A stretch of DNA of 64,000 nucleotides from Paludibaculum fermentans (lineage in GTDB: Bacteria; Acidobacteriota; Terriglobia; Bryobacterales; Bryobacteraceae). Shown one piece after another: positions 8,219 to 16,362 of the stretch. The stretch lies in NCBI RefSeq assembly GCF_015277775.1, contig NZ_CP063849.1:124001-188000 (forward strand). The letters are read 5' to 3'. Positions within the stretch are counted from its first letter, which is position 1. Each line of letters begins with the position of its first letter. A model generated the notes under the pieces. That model did no database searches, was not told where the DNA came from, and saw only the letters and a program-made list of their open reading frames with translations. A program made the position numbers and the translations under genes.

Positions 8219-9901
8219 CTATCTCGGTTTCAGTCGCGGCCACTCGATCTCGATGCCTTGGGCTACGAGTTTCGCCTGGAACTCCTGGAGACGCTTCTGG
8301 TCGTTCCTCACCTGGCGGGCCGCGAGTTTCTCCTTGAGGCAGTGGGCGGCAAGGGCTCCGGCGCTTTCGCCGATGTTCCATTCGACGGGATGCAGGCGGT
8401 AGCAGCCGTTGGTGATGTGCGTGACCCCAAGGTTCTTGGAGGCGGGCAGCAGGTTCTCGATGCGCTTGGGAATCAGGGCGCCAAGCGGGATCTGGAAGGG
8501 CAGGGAACTGACGTCGATGTAGTTGTCGGCTCCGCTGGATGGGTGGAGGTCGATGCGATAGCTGCCGACGCCGACGGAGTCGGGGAAGACTTCTGCGGTG
8601 ACCTCGGATGCTGGTTTGCCGGTCACCTTCACTCGTGCGTCGGTGCCGACGTGGTGTTCGAGGACGGTGAACTCCGCCTGGATGCGGCGCGATTCGCGGA
8701 TGTAGGGGTACTTGGCGAGACCGTCTTCCGTGCCGGTGATGTCGGGCCGCAGGTAGAGGCCGGGCCAACCGGCGCCGCCATCGGGCCGCGGGGCTTCGGT
8801 CTGCATCCAGTAGACAAGGGAGAGGCTCAACTGCTTGCCGCGCGCCAGATGGTGCTGCGCTTCCTGTTCGGTGCCGCCGTAGAGATTGCCGAGCCAGTAG
8901 TCGTTCTGAGGCCAGTTGACGAGGGTGACGTCGCTCTGGCAGAAGCCCGGCCGGAAATTGGCTTTGTTCACGATGCGGCGGTAGAGCCACAGATTGAGGC
9001 CGCCCTGCTTCGACTGCAGGGTGGGATCGAAGAAGACGTCGCGGCGTTTCAGGGTGATGGGATCCGCCATCGACCACGACAGCAGCTTGTCGGGCCAGGC
9101 GGGCGTCAGCTTGGGGAAGTAGTCGCGCCAGAACGCGTACTCCGAGGGCTTGTCGATGAGGCGGCTGGAGCCCGGGTCGTGGCCCAGCGAGAAACAAACG
9201 GTGAAGGCCTGGTGGTTGTTGGGCTGGGCCTGGTCGGGCGCGTGAAGTTCCCCGGTCTGCTTCTTCGATTCGAAGCCCATGACGAACTCGGTTTTTGTGA
9301 GGGGCAGCAGTTCGCCGGTCTCGGTGGCGTCGATGAAGTAAGGCGCCTGGATGACCTTGCGTGCTCCGTGACCTTCGACAGTGACGGAGAGGACGCGGTC
9401 GCCGGAGGCTTCGGCGGCGACGGGCCGGTTCTCCAGGAGAATGACCAGCAGGCCCGCGCTGACGTAGGGGGCGAGCATGGCTTCCAGGACAGCGAGTGAG
9501 ACCTTGGGTTCGTGGGTGATGACGGAGACGCTGCCGCCCCCGGGATTCAGCTTATTGTTCTGGCGGGCCTCGGCGGTGAGGGGATAGTGGTCGCGATAGT
9601 ACTGGCGGACGCCGGTTCGATAGTCGCGATAGGCCTGCGTGCCGCCAAAGCCTTCGATCCAGGGGTGTTCATCGGGCGGGACACTTTGGGATGTGAGCTG
9701 GCCGCCGATCCAGTCGGTCTCCTCCGTAAGCACGACACGAAAACCGTTGCGGCAGGCCGCCAGTGCGGCCGCGCAGCCACCCGTGCCTCCGCCGATAATG
9801 GCGATGTCGCAGCGGATTTCGCGGCCGGCCGTCCAAGCCGCGGAGCTCAGTACACTCAAGGTAGAAAATGTTTTAATGAAGGATCTTCTGGATTGCTGCA
9901 T
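8219..9901 (-). CDS. Tat-exported FAD-dependent oxidoreductase
   Basis: 560 residues with an N-terminal twin-arginine signal (QSRRSFIKTF followed by a hydrophobic stretch), so the folded flavoprotein is probably exported. The Rossmann nucleotide-binding motif follows directly (DIAIIGGGTGGCAAALAA), then EETDWIGGQLTSQ, typical of the FAD_oxidored family (PF12831). A second cofactor-binding element, YFIDATETGEL, lies at about 185-200, and the C-terminal NLLPASKNLGVTHIT...HPVEWNIGESAGALA is the conserved closing motif of this group. Such proteins often accompany polysaccharide degradation and are misnamed 'xanthan lyase'; the substrate is unknown. The gene is divergent from the kinase/nuclease-like gene at 9959. 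Confidence 0.88.
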   Translation of the reverse strand: MQQSRRSFIKTFSTLSVLSSAAWTAGREIRCDIAIIGGGTGGCAAALAACRNGFRVVLTEETDWIGGQLTSQSVPPDEHPWIEGFGGTQAYRDYRTGVRQYYRDHYPLTAEARQNNKLNPGGGSVSVITHEPKVSLAVLEAMLAPYVSAGLLVILLENRPVAAEASGDRVLSVTVEGHGARKVIQAPYFIDATETGELLPLTKTEFVMGFESKKQTGELHAPDQAQPNNHQAFTVCFSLGHDPGSSRLIDKPSEYAFWRDYFPKLTPAWPDKLLSWSMADPITLKRRDVFFDPTLQSKQGGLNLWLYRRIVNKANFRPGFCQSDVTLVNWPQNDYWLGNLYGGTEQEAQHHLARGKQLSLSLVYWMQTEAPRPDGGAGWPGLYLRPDITGTEDGLAKYPYIRESRRIQAEFTVLEHHVGTDARVKVTGKPASEVTAEVFPDSVGVGSYRIDLHPSSGADNYIDVSSLPFQIPLGALIPKRIENLLPASKNLGVTHITNGCYRLHPVEWNIGESAGALAAHCLKEKLAARQVRNDQKRLQEFQAKLVAQGIEIEWPRLKPR

Positions 9902-9958
9902 GATCGATTCGTACCTACGCTATCATGAGCATGAGATCGGGGCTGACTCACTCTATCC

Positions 9959-10915
9959 ATGGCGGTCGTGACTGTTTCCGGCGAGCCTGGTTGCAGGACG
10001 CGTGAAGTCGCACAACTGGCCGCTCAGCGGCTGGCGTTCACACACCTGAGCGCGCAGCGCGTCGACTCGCTGCTAGCCGAGGAGTTTGGCCCAATCATCG
10101 AATCCAACAGCAAAGCCTGGCCTGATATGGCGGCGTCGATCCTGCTGCGCCTGGGGACGGAATCGCACCTCGTGATTGGCGTGGATGGGGCGGAACTGAT
10201 GTTCCGCAACTTTCCGGCGCTGCTGCGCGTACGGGTGGTTGCGCCCGAGAACCGGCGGATCGGGAACCTGATGCTGGACGATCGACTGGATCGTGCGACG
10301 GCGCGGGTTCAACTCCGGGCGCGTGAGAGTGAGTTGCGGGCGACCCGCAAGGCCCGTTTTGGACGCGCGACGGCGGCGCCGGAGACGTTCGACCTGACGT
10401 TGAATGCCGGGTCGCTGGACGCTTCGCACATGGCTGCATTGATCGAGGCGGCCGTGCGTGCGCGCGAACTGACCGTGCACGGCTTCCTCTCTCACGCGGC
10501 GGAGGCGCAGCTCCAGTTTCAGATCCGGCTGCGGCTGGCGAAGCACGGCATTCAGCCGCAGGCGCGCGCCAGCTTGAAGAACGTCCAGTTCGGCCATCCG
10601 AGCGAGGAGATCTTCGCCAACCTGCTGGACTTCTACCGCATCGCCTGGGAGTACGAGCCGCGCAGTTTCCCCATTGCCTGGGATGTCAGCGGGCGTGTGC
10701 TGGAGAGCTTCACCCCTGATTTTTTTCTGCCAGAGTCCGATATGTATGTAGAGCTCACGACGATGAAACAGTCGCTGGTCACACGCAAGAACCGCAAGAT
10801 CCGGCTGCTGCGTGAGATCTATCCGCATATCAACATTCAAGTTTTTTACCAGAAGGATCTACAGGATCTGGTGCTGAAGTATGGCATCATCCCGGAGATC
10901 GCCGAGTCGAAATAG
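9959..10915 (+). CDS. Cytidylate-kinase-like domain fused to PD-(D/E)XK-like C-terminal domain
   Basis: 318 residues in two parts. Residues 1-170 follow the cytidylate-kinase-like family (PF13189): VTVSGEPGCRTREVAQLAAQ at the phosphate loop, ENRRIGNLMLDDRLDRATAR, and FDLTLNAGSLD near the end. The loop lacks the canonical GK[ST] of Walker A, as do several members of that family. Residues about 210-305 look like a restriction-endonuclease-type fold: helix SEEIFANLLDFYR, E231/E233, then FTPDFFLP with D254, YVELTTMK with E265 and K270, a basic helix and INIQVFYQ. The gene overlaps no neighbour and stops 6 bp before hpt, so the two are probably cotranscribed. The function of the fusion is unknown. 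The C-terminal assignment rests on pattern only. Confidence 0.75.
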   Translation: MAVVTVSGEPGCRTREVAQLAAQRLAFTHLSAQRVDSLLAEEFGPIIESNSKAWPDMAASILLRLGTESHLVIGVDGAELMFRNFPALLRVRVVAPENRRIGNLMLDDRLDRATARVQLRARESELRATRKARFGRATAAPETFDLTLNAGSLDASHMAALIEAAVRARELTVHGFLSHAAEAQLQFQIRLRLAKHGIQPQARASLKNVQFGHPSEEIFANLLDFYRIAWEYEPRSFPIAWDVSGRVLESFTPDFFLPESDMYVELTTMKQSLVTRKNRKIRLLREIYPHINIQVFYQKDLQDLVLKYGIIPEIAESK

Positions 10916-10921
10916 CTACCT

Positions 10922-11467
10922 ATGCGCACTCCCGCCATGCCGATGATTGACAGGGTCCTCTTCTCAGAGGACCAGATCCGCGAACGCATCCAGGAGGTAG
11001 CCGCACAGATCTCCCAAAAGTACGAGAACGGCAACCTTCGAATGGTCGGGGTGCTGAAGGGCTCAGTGTTCTTTCTGACGGCGCTGGCCCGGGCCTTGAC
11101 GATCCCGGTGAAGGTGGACTTCCTGGCGATCTCCTCGTTCTCGAACCACTCGAGTGCGCCGGGGGTGGTGCGGATTGCGAAGGATCTGGACGACTCGATT
11201 GAGGGAGAAGACGTCCTGCTGGTGGAAGACATTGTGGATACCGGTTTCACTGCGCGCTACCTGTTGCAGAACCTGGCCGGCCGAGGGCCAAACTCCATCG
11301 CGTTATGCACGATGCTGGACCGGAGTGCGCGCCGGATCGTGCCGCTGCAGATCGACTTCCGGTGCTTCGAGATCCCCGATCGATTTGTCATCGGGTACGG
11401 CCTGGACTACAAGCAGCTTTACCGGAACCTCAACTTCATCGCGGTGCTCAAGCCCGACCGCGCCTAA
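10922..11467 (+). CDS. hpt: Hypoxanthine (guanine) phosphoribosyltransferase
   Basis: A 181-residue type I phosphoribosyltransferase that converts hypoxanthine or guanine plus PRPP into IMP or GMP (purine salvage, cytoplasm). The loop VGVLKGSVFFL (about 42-52) and the PRPP-binding signature VLLVEDIVDTGFT (about 98-110) are both intact. DRFVIGYGLDY towards the C terminus matches the purine-binding hood region. The length is normal for bacterial Hpt. It follows the kinase/nuclease-like gene by 6 bp; the start at 10922 is used, but ATG at 10937 or 10940 would give a more standard N terminus. Confidence 0.95.
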   Translation: MRTPAMPMIDRVLFSEDQIRERIQEVAAQISQKYENGNLRMVGVLKGSVFFLTALARALTIPVKVDFLAISSFSNHSSAPGVVRIAKDLDDSIEGEDVLLVEDIVDTGFTARYLLQNLAGRGPNSIALCTMLDRSARRIVPLQIDFRCFEIPDRFVIGYGLDYKQLYRNLNFIAVLKPDRA

Positions 11468-11642
11468 TCTTTCCTGGATTTAGCCTTTTTAATCAACGGG
11501 TTGACGGAGAATTGCTCAAGCGTTGAGTTCGATATGGACGGCCGATGGCTCTATTGGGGAAGTACCAAAGGTTCTGGTACCTAGGTTCACCTGAGTTTGG
11601 GACCATTCCGCTATTTCGACATGCGGATTAGCATGGCTCAAT

Positions 11643-11662
11643 GAATACAGGTCAGTGTATTC
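11643..11662 (+). promoter_or_regulatory. Inverted repeat upstream of the CpaE-like gene
   Basis: GAATAC (11643-11648) and GTATTC (11657-11662) form a perfect 6-bp inverted repeat around 8 nt, within the 226-bp gap between hpt and the CpaE-like gene. It could be an operator or a small leader hairpin. I see no convincing -35/-10 pair in the gap. Confidence 0.35.
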
Positions 11663-11693
11663 GCCGCCGGCACGTGCCGGACTGGAGGGCGCC

Positions 11694-12926
11694 TTGGATT
11701 CAGATCAAGCCATCATTATCAGCCGAGAGACCGCGTGCGTTGGCGAGATTCGCCTCGCGTTGAAAGCGTTCAATCCGTTTCTGACGGTCACGGAGATCGA
11801 CCCTTCGCAGCAGATGGAGCAACTCGCCGCCATACTCGATGCCGGGGAGCCGCTGGTCATTTTCATCCAGGCCGACGACCCGGAGGCGGCTGAATACTGT
11901 GCCGGCGAGATCCGCAAGGCGGGCCGCCAGAACCGAACCATTGCGGCGTATCGTCAAATCGACAATACTTCGTTTCTCGCCCTGCGCCGGCAAGGCGTGC
12001 AAGAGTGCGTCCAACTGCCGAATGACCGGGACCGGTTGCAGGAGATTCTCCGAACCTTCTCCTCGGAGTGCCAGGGTGTGCCGGCAGCGGTTGAGCACCG
12101 AACCGCGGCGGCTTCAGGACGGTTTCTGAGTTTCGTCCCGGCGAAGCCAGGGGCGGGCACCTCGACGGCCGCTGCCCATTTCGCCCACTATGCCGCCGAG
12201 TTGATTGGCGCCCGCGTGGCGCTGGTGGACCTGGACATGAACTGCGGTGTGCAGGGCTTGATGGCGCGGTCAGAGAAGAACGCCTCCATGATTCAGGCTG
12301 CGCAGTACGCGGGCCGCATGGAAGACTCCATCTGGGACAGGTTAACCACGCATGCGGGGCTGGTGGATGTTCTGCCGGCCACGCACCGCTCGCTGAATAC
12401 GCGCATCGAAGCGGCCCGTTTCGACAGCCTGTTGTCGTACCTGCAGGGCCGTTATCCGCTGGTGATCTTCGATCATTCGGGCAACCTGGAACGGTACTCC
12501 GTCACCGTGCTGGAGCGCTCCGCCCAGATCTTCAGTATCTGTGCGCCCGACCTTTCCACGGTGCATCAGGCACGACGGAGCATGGAGTTGTTTGAGGATC
12601 TGCGCCTGAGATCGAAGGTGAGCATCGTCATGACGCGGGATACCGCGGCGACAGGCTTGAGCCGGCAGACGGTCCTGTCCATGCTGGGCACTCAGCCCAT
12701 CGCCAGTTTGCCGAATGCGTTTTCGAGCCTCCAGACGGCCCTGATCGCGGGCGGCCTGGCGGGTCGCAATTCTCCCTATGGCCGCGCGGTGCGAGCGTTT
12801 ACCAGCCAGGTTCTGGCGGACCAGCGGGTGGCCGTCCCGGTTGCAGGGGCCAGCCGCCCGGACTCATGGAGCGGCTTCCGGTCTGCTTTCTCCCGGTTGA
12901 AGTCCAGCGCGGTAGCAGTTCGCTAA
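11694..12926 (+). CDS. CpaE/TadZ-like P-loop ATPase
   Basis: About 410 residues. The first 130 form a receiver-like alpha/beta domain without a clear phospho-acceptor, as in CpaE/TadZ pilus-localisation proteins. The second half is a MinD/ParA-type ATPase: PAKPGAGTSTAAAHFA is the deviant Walker A, with the signature first Lys kept and Thr in place of the usual second Lys, which is common in TadZ/CpaE. VALVDLDMNCG is the A' motif and LVIFDHSG the Walker B region. I place the start at TTG 11694, preceded by GGAGGG at 11684-11689, rather than at GTG 11655, which has no ribosome site. No Tad/Flp pilus genes are adjacent, so its partner is unknown. Confidence 0.85.
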   Translation: MDSDQAIIISRETACVGEIRLALKAFNPFLTVTEIDPSQQMEQLAAILDAGEPLVIFIQADDPEAAEYCAGEIRKAGRQNRTIAAYRQIDNTSFLALRRQGVQECVQLPNDRDRLQEILRTFSSECQGVPAAVEHRTAAASGRFLSFVPAKPGAGTSTAAAHFAHYAAELIGARVALVDLDMNCGVQGLMARSEKNASMIQAAQYAGRMEDSIWDRLTTHAGLVDVLPATHRSLNTRIEAARFDSLLSYLQGRYPLVIFDHSGNLERYSVTVLERSAQIFSICAPDLSTVHQARRSMELFEDLRLRSKVSIVMTRDTAATGLSRQTVLSMLGTQPIASLPNAFSSLQTALIAGGLAGRNSPYGRAVRAFTSQVLADQRVAVPVAGASRPDSWSGFRSAFSRLKSSAVAVR

Positions 12927-12937
12927 GACCGCTTTCG

Positions 12938-13792
12938 CTAGAGCCAGGCGCCGGCGATCCGGCCTAGACCGCCCCGCAGGCGAAATTCGTCCACACGGTT
13001 CAGGAAGTAGCGCTCGTTCAACTCATCGCGGCCCAGATCCTCGATGCGTTCAAAGCCAAGCAGTCGGAGACGCCGGGCAAGAGTCTCCGGCTCGAAAAAG
13101 AGCTGGAACGGTTCGCCGGCGGCCGCGACGCGTTTGGCCAGGGCATCCAACGCCAGTTTCTCCATTAGGTTTAGGGCGGAGCGCGCGACGGCGTAGTCGA
13201 AGGCAATTCCTGAGCCGTGCGGAAGCGACGCGATGAACTCGAGTGTGGACGTGAAGGCTTCGTCCGTGAGGTAAGGGACCACGCCGAGACAGGCGAAAAA
13301 GGCTGGCGCTTCCGTCTGGAAGCCTGCCGCCCGCAGTCCGGACGCGAGCGTCTGGTGCTCGAAATCCATTGGGACGAAGGTCGCCGTGTCCGGTACCAGG
13401 ATGCCTGCCGTTGTCAGTAACTCCCGCTTCCACTGTTGGGTAGAAGGGAAGTCGACCTCGTAGACGCGCAGGCCGGCTGAAGCGTACGGGTTGCGGCAGG
13501 CGAAAGTGTCGAGCCCGGCGCCCAGTAGAACGTACTGCCGGACTCCGGCTTCAACGGCGCGAGCCAATTCATCCTCCGCGTAACGGCTGCGGGCCGCCAG
13601 GAAGGCGCGCAGGGTCCGGCCGGCGAGCTGGTCCTTCCTCGTTCGTTCCTCAGCAACCCAAGGCGCGCCCTCAGGGCCCAGGATGGCCAGGGCGAGCGGA
13701 TCGGAGAAGACCGGCGGGTCTTCCAGAATCTGATGAGCCGCGCGGCGGACGGCTACCCGCAGCGCTGTGCGGCTGGGTTTAGCTTCCAGCAT
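12938..13792 (-). CDS. SAM-dependent methyltransferase, TIGR00027/LCMT-like family
   Basis: About 284 residues of the leucine carboxyl methyltransferase-like family found widely in bacteria (TIGR00027). Diagnostic text: SRTALRVAVRRAAHQ at the start, RSRYAEDELARAV, and the SAM-binding motif VRQYVLLGAGLDTFACR followed by VYEVDFPSTQQWK. Motifs further on (FFACLGVVPYLTDEAFTSTL) match the family. Bacterial substrates are mostly unknown. ATG at 13792 is chosen because the extended frame to 13921 would run into the divergent bestrophin gene and adds residues with no family similarity. It is convergent with the CpaE-like gene, 11 bp away. Confidence 0.88.
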   Translation of the reverse strand: MLEAKPSRTALRVAVRRAAHQILEDPPVFSDPLALAILGPEGAPWVAEERTRKDQLAGRTLRAFLAARSRYAEDELARAVEAGVRQYVLLGAGLDTFACRNPYASAGLRVYEVDFPSTQQWKRELLTTAGILVPDTATFVPMDFEHQTLASGLRAAGFQTEAPAFFACLGVVPYLTDEAFTSTLEFIASLPHGSGIAFDYAVARSALNLMEKLALDALAKRVAAAGEPFQLFFEPETLARRLRLLGFERIEDLGRDELNERYFLNRVDEFRLRGGLGRIAGAWL

Positions 13793-13902
13793 GGTGGCCT
13801 CGGTGCATGGAGACTCTTTCAGTCTACCCGCAGGCTGGGGGCGGGCAGCGAGGAGGGGCGTTGTCAGGGGCGCGGTCCACACGCGAGAATTGAACAACCC
13901 AC

Positions 13903-14802
13903 ATGATTCACTACGATCCACACAAGTGGCTGGACCATTTCTTCGATGTGCGCGGAACGCTGGTGAAGGAGATTGGGATCCGCGTTGGAGTCTGCGTCAT
14001 TTGGGCCTCGGGAGTGGTCTACTTCCACAAGGCTTACCAGCCGGTGGATATCCCCATCACCCTGCACTCCCTGGTGGGAGTCGCGCTCGGCCTGCTGCTG
14101 GTCTTCCGCACGAACGCTTCCTACGACCGGTATTGGGAGGGACGGCGGCTGTGGGGCGGCATCGTGAACGAGACCCGGAACCTGGTGCGCGGGGCGTCGG
14201 TGCATCTGGGCGGACATCCGCGGCTGCTGCAGGAGCTGGCGCGGTGGACTGCCTTGTTTCCCTGGGCGACGATGAACTCACTGCGTGACGAGTTCGACAT
14301 CGGACCGCTGGAGTCTGACCTGACACCCGAGGAGATCTCCGGCATCCGCACGGCGCAGCACAGGGCTCTATATGTTGCGCAGCGCATGAGCATGCTGGTG
14401 GCGGAGATGAAAACCAGGGGGCTGGTCACTGACATCGTGTACGTCGCGTTGGATCAGAATATTCAACTGTTGGTCGACTATCTGGGCGGCTGCGAGCGGA
14501 TCAGGAAGACGCCCTTGCCGTTCGCCTATGTCGTCCACCTGCGGCGAGCCCTGGTGGTTTACTGCTTCACGCTACCCTTCGCCCTGGTCGGGACCTTCGG
14601 CTGGTTCACCCTATTGGATGTCCTGCTGATCTCCTACACCTTCTTCGGCATTGAGGAGATTGGCGTTGAGATCGAAGGACCCTTCGGCGACGATGCCAAC
14701 GACCTGCCGATGCGGGAGATCTGCGAGACCATCCACAGGAACCTTTACTCAATGTCCGGCACGAGAAAGCTGGAGCGGGACAAGCTGCCGGAAGGGCTCT
14801 AG
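13903..14802 (+). CDS. Bestrophin-family membrane protein
   Basis: 299 residues of the bacterial bestrophin family (UPF0187), ion channels of the inner membrane. It starts with the characteristic amphipathic region, then two hydrophobic segments around 25-45 and 50-70 with VGVALGLLLVFRTNASYDRYWEGR, the family's best-conserved stretch, and LWGGIVNETRNL. A second hydrophobic pair lies at about 205-250 (YCFTLPFALVGTFGWFT), followed by FFGIEEIGVEIEGPFG and the NDLPM motif, which are also conserved. Bacterial homologues conduct cations or anions; selectivity cannot be read here. The RIP-like gene follows after 81 bp on the same strand. Confidence 0.93.
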   Translation: MIHYDPHKWLDHFFDVRGTLVKEIGIRVGVCVIWASGVVYFHKAYQPVDIPITLHSLVGVALGLLLVFRTNASYDRYWEGRRLWGGIVNETRNLVRGASVHLGGHPRLLQELARWTALFPWATMNSLRDEFDIGPLESDLTPEEISGIRTAQHRALYVAQRMSMLVAEMKTRGLVTDIVYVALDQNIQLLVDYLGGCERIRKTPLPFAYVVHLRRALVVYCFTLPFALVGTFGWFTLLDVLLISYTFFGIEEIGVEIEGPFGDDANDLPMREICETIHRNLYSMSGTRKLERDKLPEGL

Positions 14803-14883
14803 CGTCCACTGGACCCGGCTGCCGCCCGGCGTGCTATCCTGCGGCCAACGGCTGGGAACAGGGGCACCGGGGGACAATACACG

Positions 14884-15849
14884 ATGCCGAGCCAAGTGGT
14901 GGATCTCGATATTTCGAGCGCCAAGTCGTACATGAGTTCCATGGGGGTCTTGCGGCAGGCAATCACCCTGGGCCGTGAGAAGTCGCCCGGCCTGATTCTG
15001 ATCCTGCGTGTCCAACTTCTGTATGGCGGACGAGTGACGCTGTATATGAAGGTCCTCAACCTTTACATCATCGCGTTCGGAACGAATCCGGTGTTCGCGC
15101 TGGCTGACGCTACGGAAGACGTGCCCGCGACGCTGCGCACCTCCGGGGCCGTGCCGAAGGAGGTGAAGATCCAGAAGCTGGCGTTAGGTTCGGACCACGG
15201 CGCCCTGGGCACGGAGGGTGCTGAGTTCGGCCTGGGCGACCTGGCGCAATGCTCGTCCCTGGCCCTGTTCGACGGCTCACAGAGCTTCAGCATGATCCGC
15301 AAGCCGCTCTCGCTGCTGGTCTGCCTGCTGGCGGAAGGCGCGCGTTTCCTGGAAGTGCAGAACTCGTTCGCAGGGGTTTCCAGGAAGACTGGAGAGTACT
15401 GGGCGCGGCCTCAGCCGAATGAGGGCCTGTACGCGTCGATGAGCGTCGGCAACGGCCAGACCAGCACCGACAACATCAGTATCAGCGGCGTGGTCTGGGT
15501 CTGGCAGAAGGCATCGAGGCTGCGGCGGTATGCCACGGCGGCTGGGGTTGGTCCGGAAGGCGGCAAGCGGCTGGCCGCTCAACTGAACGGACTCATCGCC
15601 GAGATCACAGCGCTGCTGAGCGTGAGTGAAGGGAAAGTCGAGCGGGAAACGGTGTTGCTTCGCATTGCCGAATCTCCTTCCCGGCTTGGGCCAGGCGCTT
15701 CGCCGGTAGCAGCCAAACTGCTTGAAGCGAAGCAACTCGCGGGACGCTTCGGCGCCACGACAAAGGAGCAGATCTCCGATATTCTGCTTCTCTTCGCGGA
15801 TGAGATGGTGATGAAGGCGACGCAGGGTCTGCTGGTGACCGCGATCTAG
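14884..15849 (+). CDS. Ribosome-inactivating-protein-like (ricin A / Shiga toxin A) protein
   Basis: 321 residues whose first 215 align by eye with the rRNA N-glycosidase fold. The N terminus VVDLDISSAKSYMSSMGVLR matches the beta-strand plus helix that opens ricin A. VTLYMKVLNLYIIAFGTN with Y61 matches the strand carrying ricin Tyr80. SLLVCLLAEGARFLEVQ with E151 and R154 matches the catalytic helix (ricin Glu177/Arg180), and W205 or W207 can take the place of Trp211. The ricin Tyr123 position appears to be His105. The last 105 residues are helical and not recognised. There is no signal peptide or membrane segment, so the product looks cytoplasmic. A GGGGGA site lies 10 nt before the ATG. The assignment is from motif alignment only; activity is not shown. 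Confidence 0.72.
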   Translation: MPSQVVDLDISSAKSYMSSMGVLRQAITLGREKSPGLILILRVQLLYGGRVTLYMKVLNLYIIAFGTNPVFALADATEDVPATLRTSGAVPKEVKIQKLALGSDHGALGTEGAEFGLGDLAQCSSLALFDGSQSFSMIRKPLSLLVCLLAEGARFLEVQNSFAGVSRKTGEYWARPQPNEGLYASMSVGNGQTSTDNISISGVVWVWQKASRLRRYATAAGVGPEGGKRLAAQLNGLIAEITALLSVSEGKVERETVLLRIAESPSRLGPGASPVAAKLLEAKQLAGRFGATTKEQISDILLLFADEMVMKATQGLLVTAI

Positions 15850-15876
15850 GCGCTCCACCTTGGATCCCTGACAATA

Positions 15877-15900
15877 CTTTACGTTCGGCTGACATTTCCA
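15877..15900 (+). promoter_or_regulatory. Bipartite operator motif, copy A (Cpx-like locus)
   Basis: CTTTAC (15877-15882), 8 bp, then GACATTTCCA (15891-15900). The same two blocks with the same 8-bp spacing occur at 18493-18516, in front of the second transcription unit of the locus. All 16 block bases are identical while the spacer differs. The response regulator encoded between them is the obvious candidate binder. Confidence 0.6.
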
Positions 15901-15971
15901 GTCCTTCGAAGCGGGCGGCCCACGGCATGCTGAGGGTGAGAGTGGCTCATCGTGAGCGAAGGAGGCCATGG

Positions 15972-16241
15972 ATGTGCAGCACGAGTGTTTTCACTGCGGG
16001 GTGGAAGCTGGTCCTGTGCGCATTGGCAGGCAGCGCCCTGCTGGCGGGACAGACCTTCATTGTCCGCGTCGCGCCGCGCGGGCCAGTGGTGACCCGAATC
16101 GTCGCCGTACCGGTCGTGCGTCCAGTGTGGATTCCCAGATGTCGGGTAGTTCCACCGCCCCCGCGAGCGGTGTGGGTGGCTCCAGGTTGGGGCTACGCAC
16201 CGGTGCGCCGTCCACGCGTAGTCATTTCAGGATCCTGGTGA
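15972..16241 (+). CDS. Small secreted Pro/Val/Arg-rich protein
   Basis: 89 residues starting at ATG 15972, six bases after an AAGGAGG Shine-Dalgarno; the ATG at 15968 is too close to that site and lies in another frame. A hydrophobic signal segment (KLVLCALAGSALLAG) is followed by a short mature part rich in Val, Pro, Arg and Trp (VVPPPPRAVWVAPGWGY). I recognise no domain. Its position directly upstream of a Cpx-like response regulator and downstream of operator copy A suggests an accessory periplasmic or outer-membrane protein of the same regulon. Confidence 0.65.
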   Translation: MCSTSVFTAGWKLVLCALAGSALLAGQTFIVRVAPRGPVVTRIVAVPVVRPVWIPRCRVVPPPPRAVWVAPGWGYAPVRRPRVVISGSW

Positions 16242-16362
16242 AGCTGGAGCGCTCAGGTTGCAGGCTGATTTCACCGGATGGGAAGATCAAGGGAGCCGCG
16301 GCGAGTATCCGCTGTGCGGTGAGCGCCGGGCGCTCGCGAAATCCCCCAATGCGCAGGAACGG

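Noticed and set aside
7242-9197. A 651-codon minus-strand frame across the DUF5916/oxidoreductase junction
   Set aside because: It is Arg/Pro/His-rich shadow sequence and overlaps two well-supported genes in other frames.
8183-9499. A 438-codon plus-strand frame over the FAD oxidoreductase
   Set aside because: Antisense shadow; the minus-strand frame has a Tat signal and complete FAD motifs.
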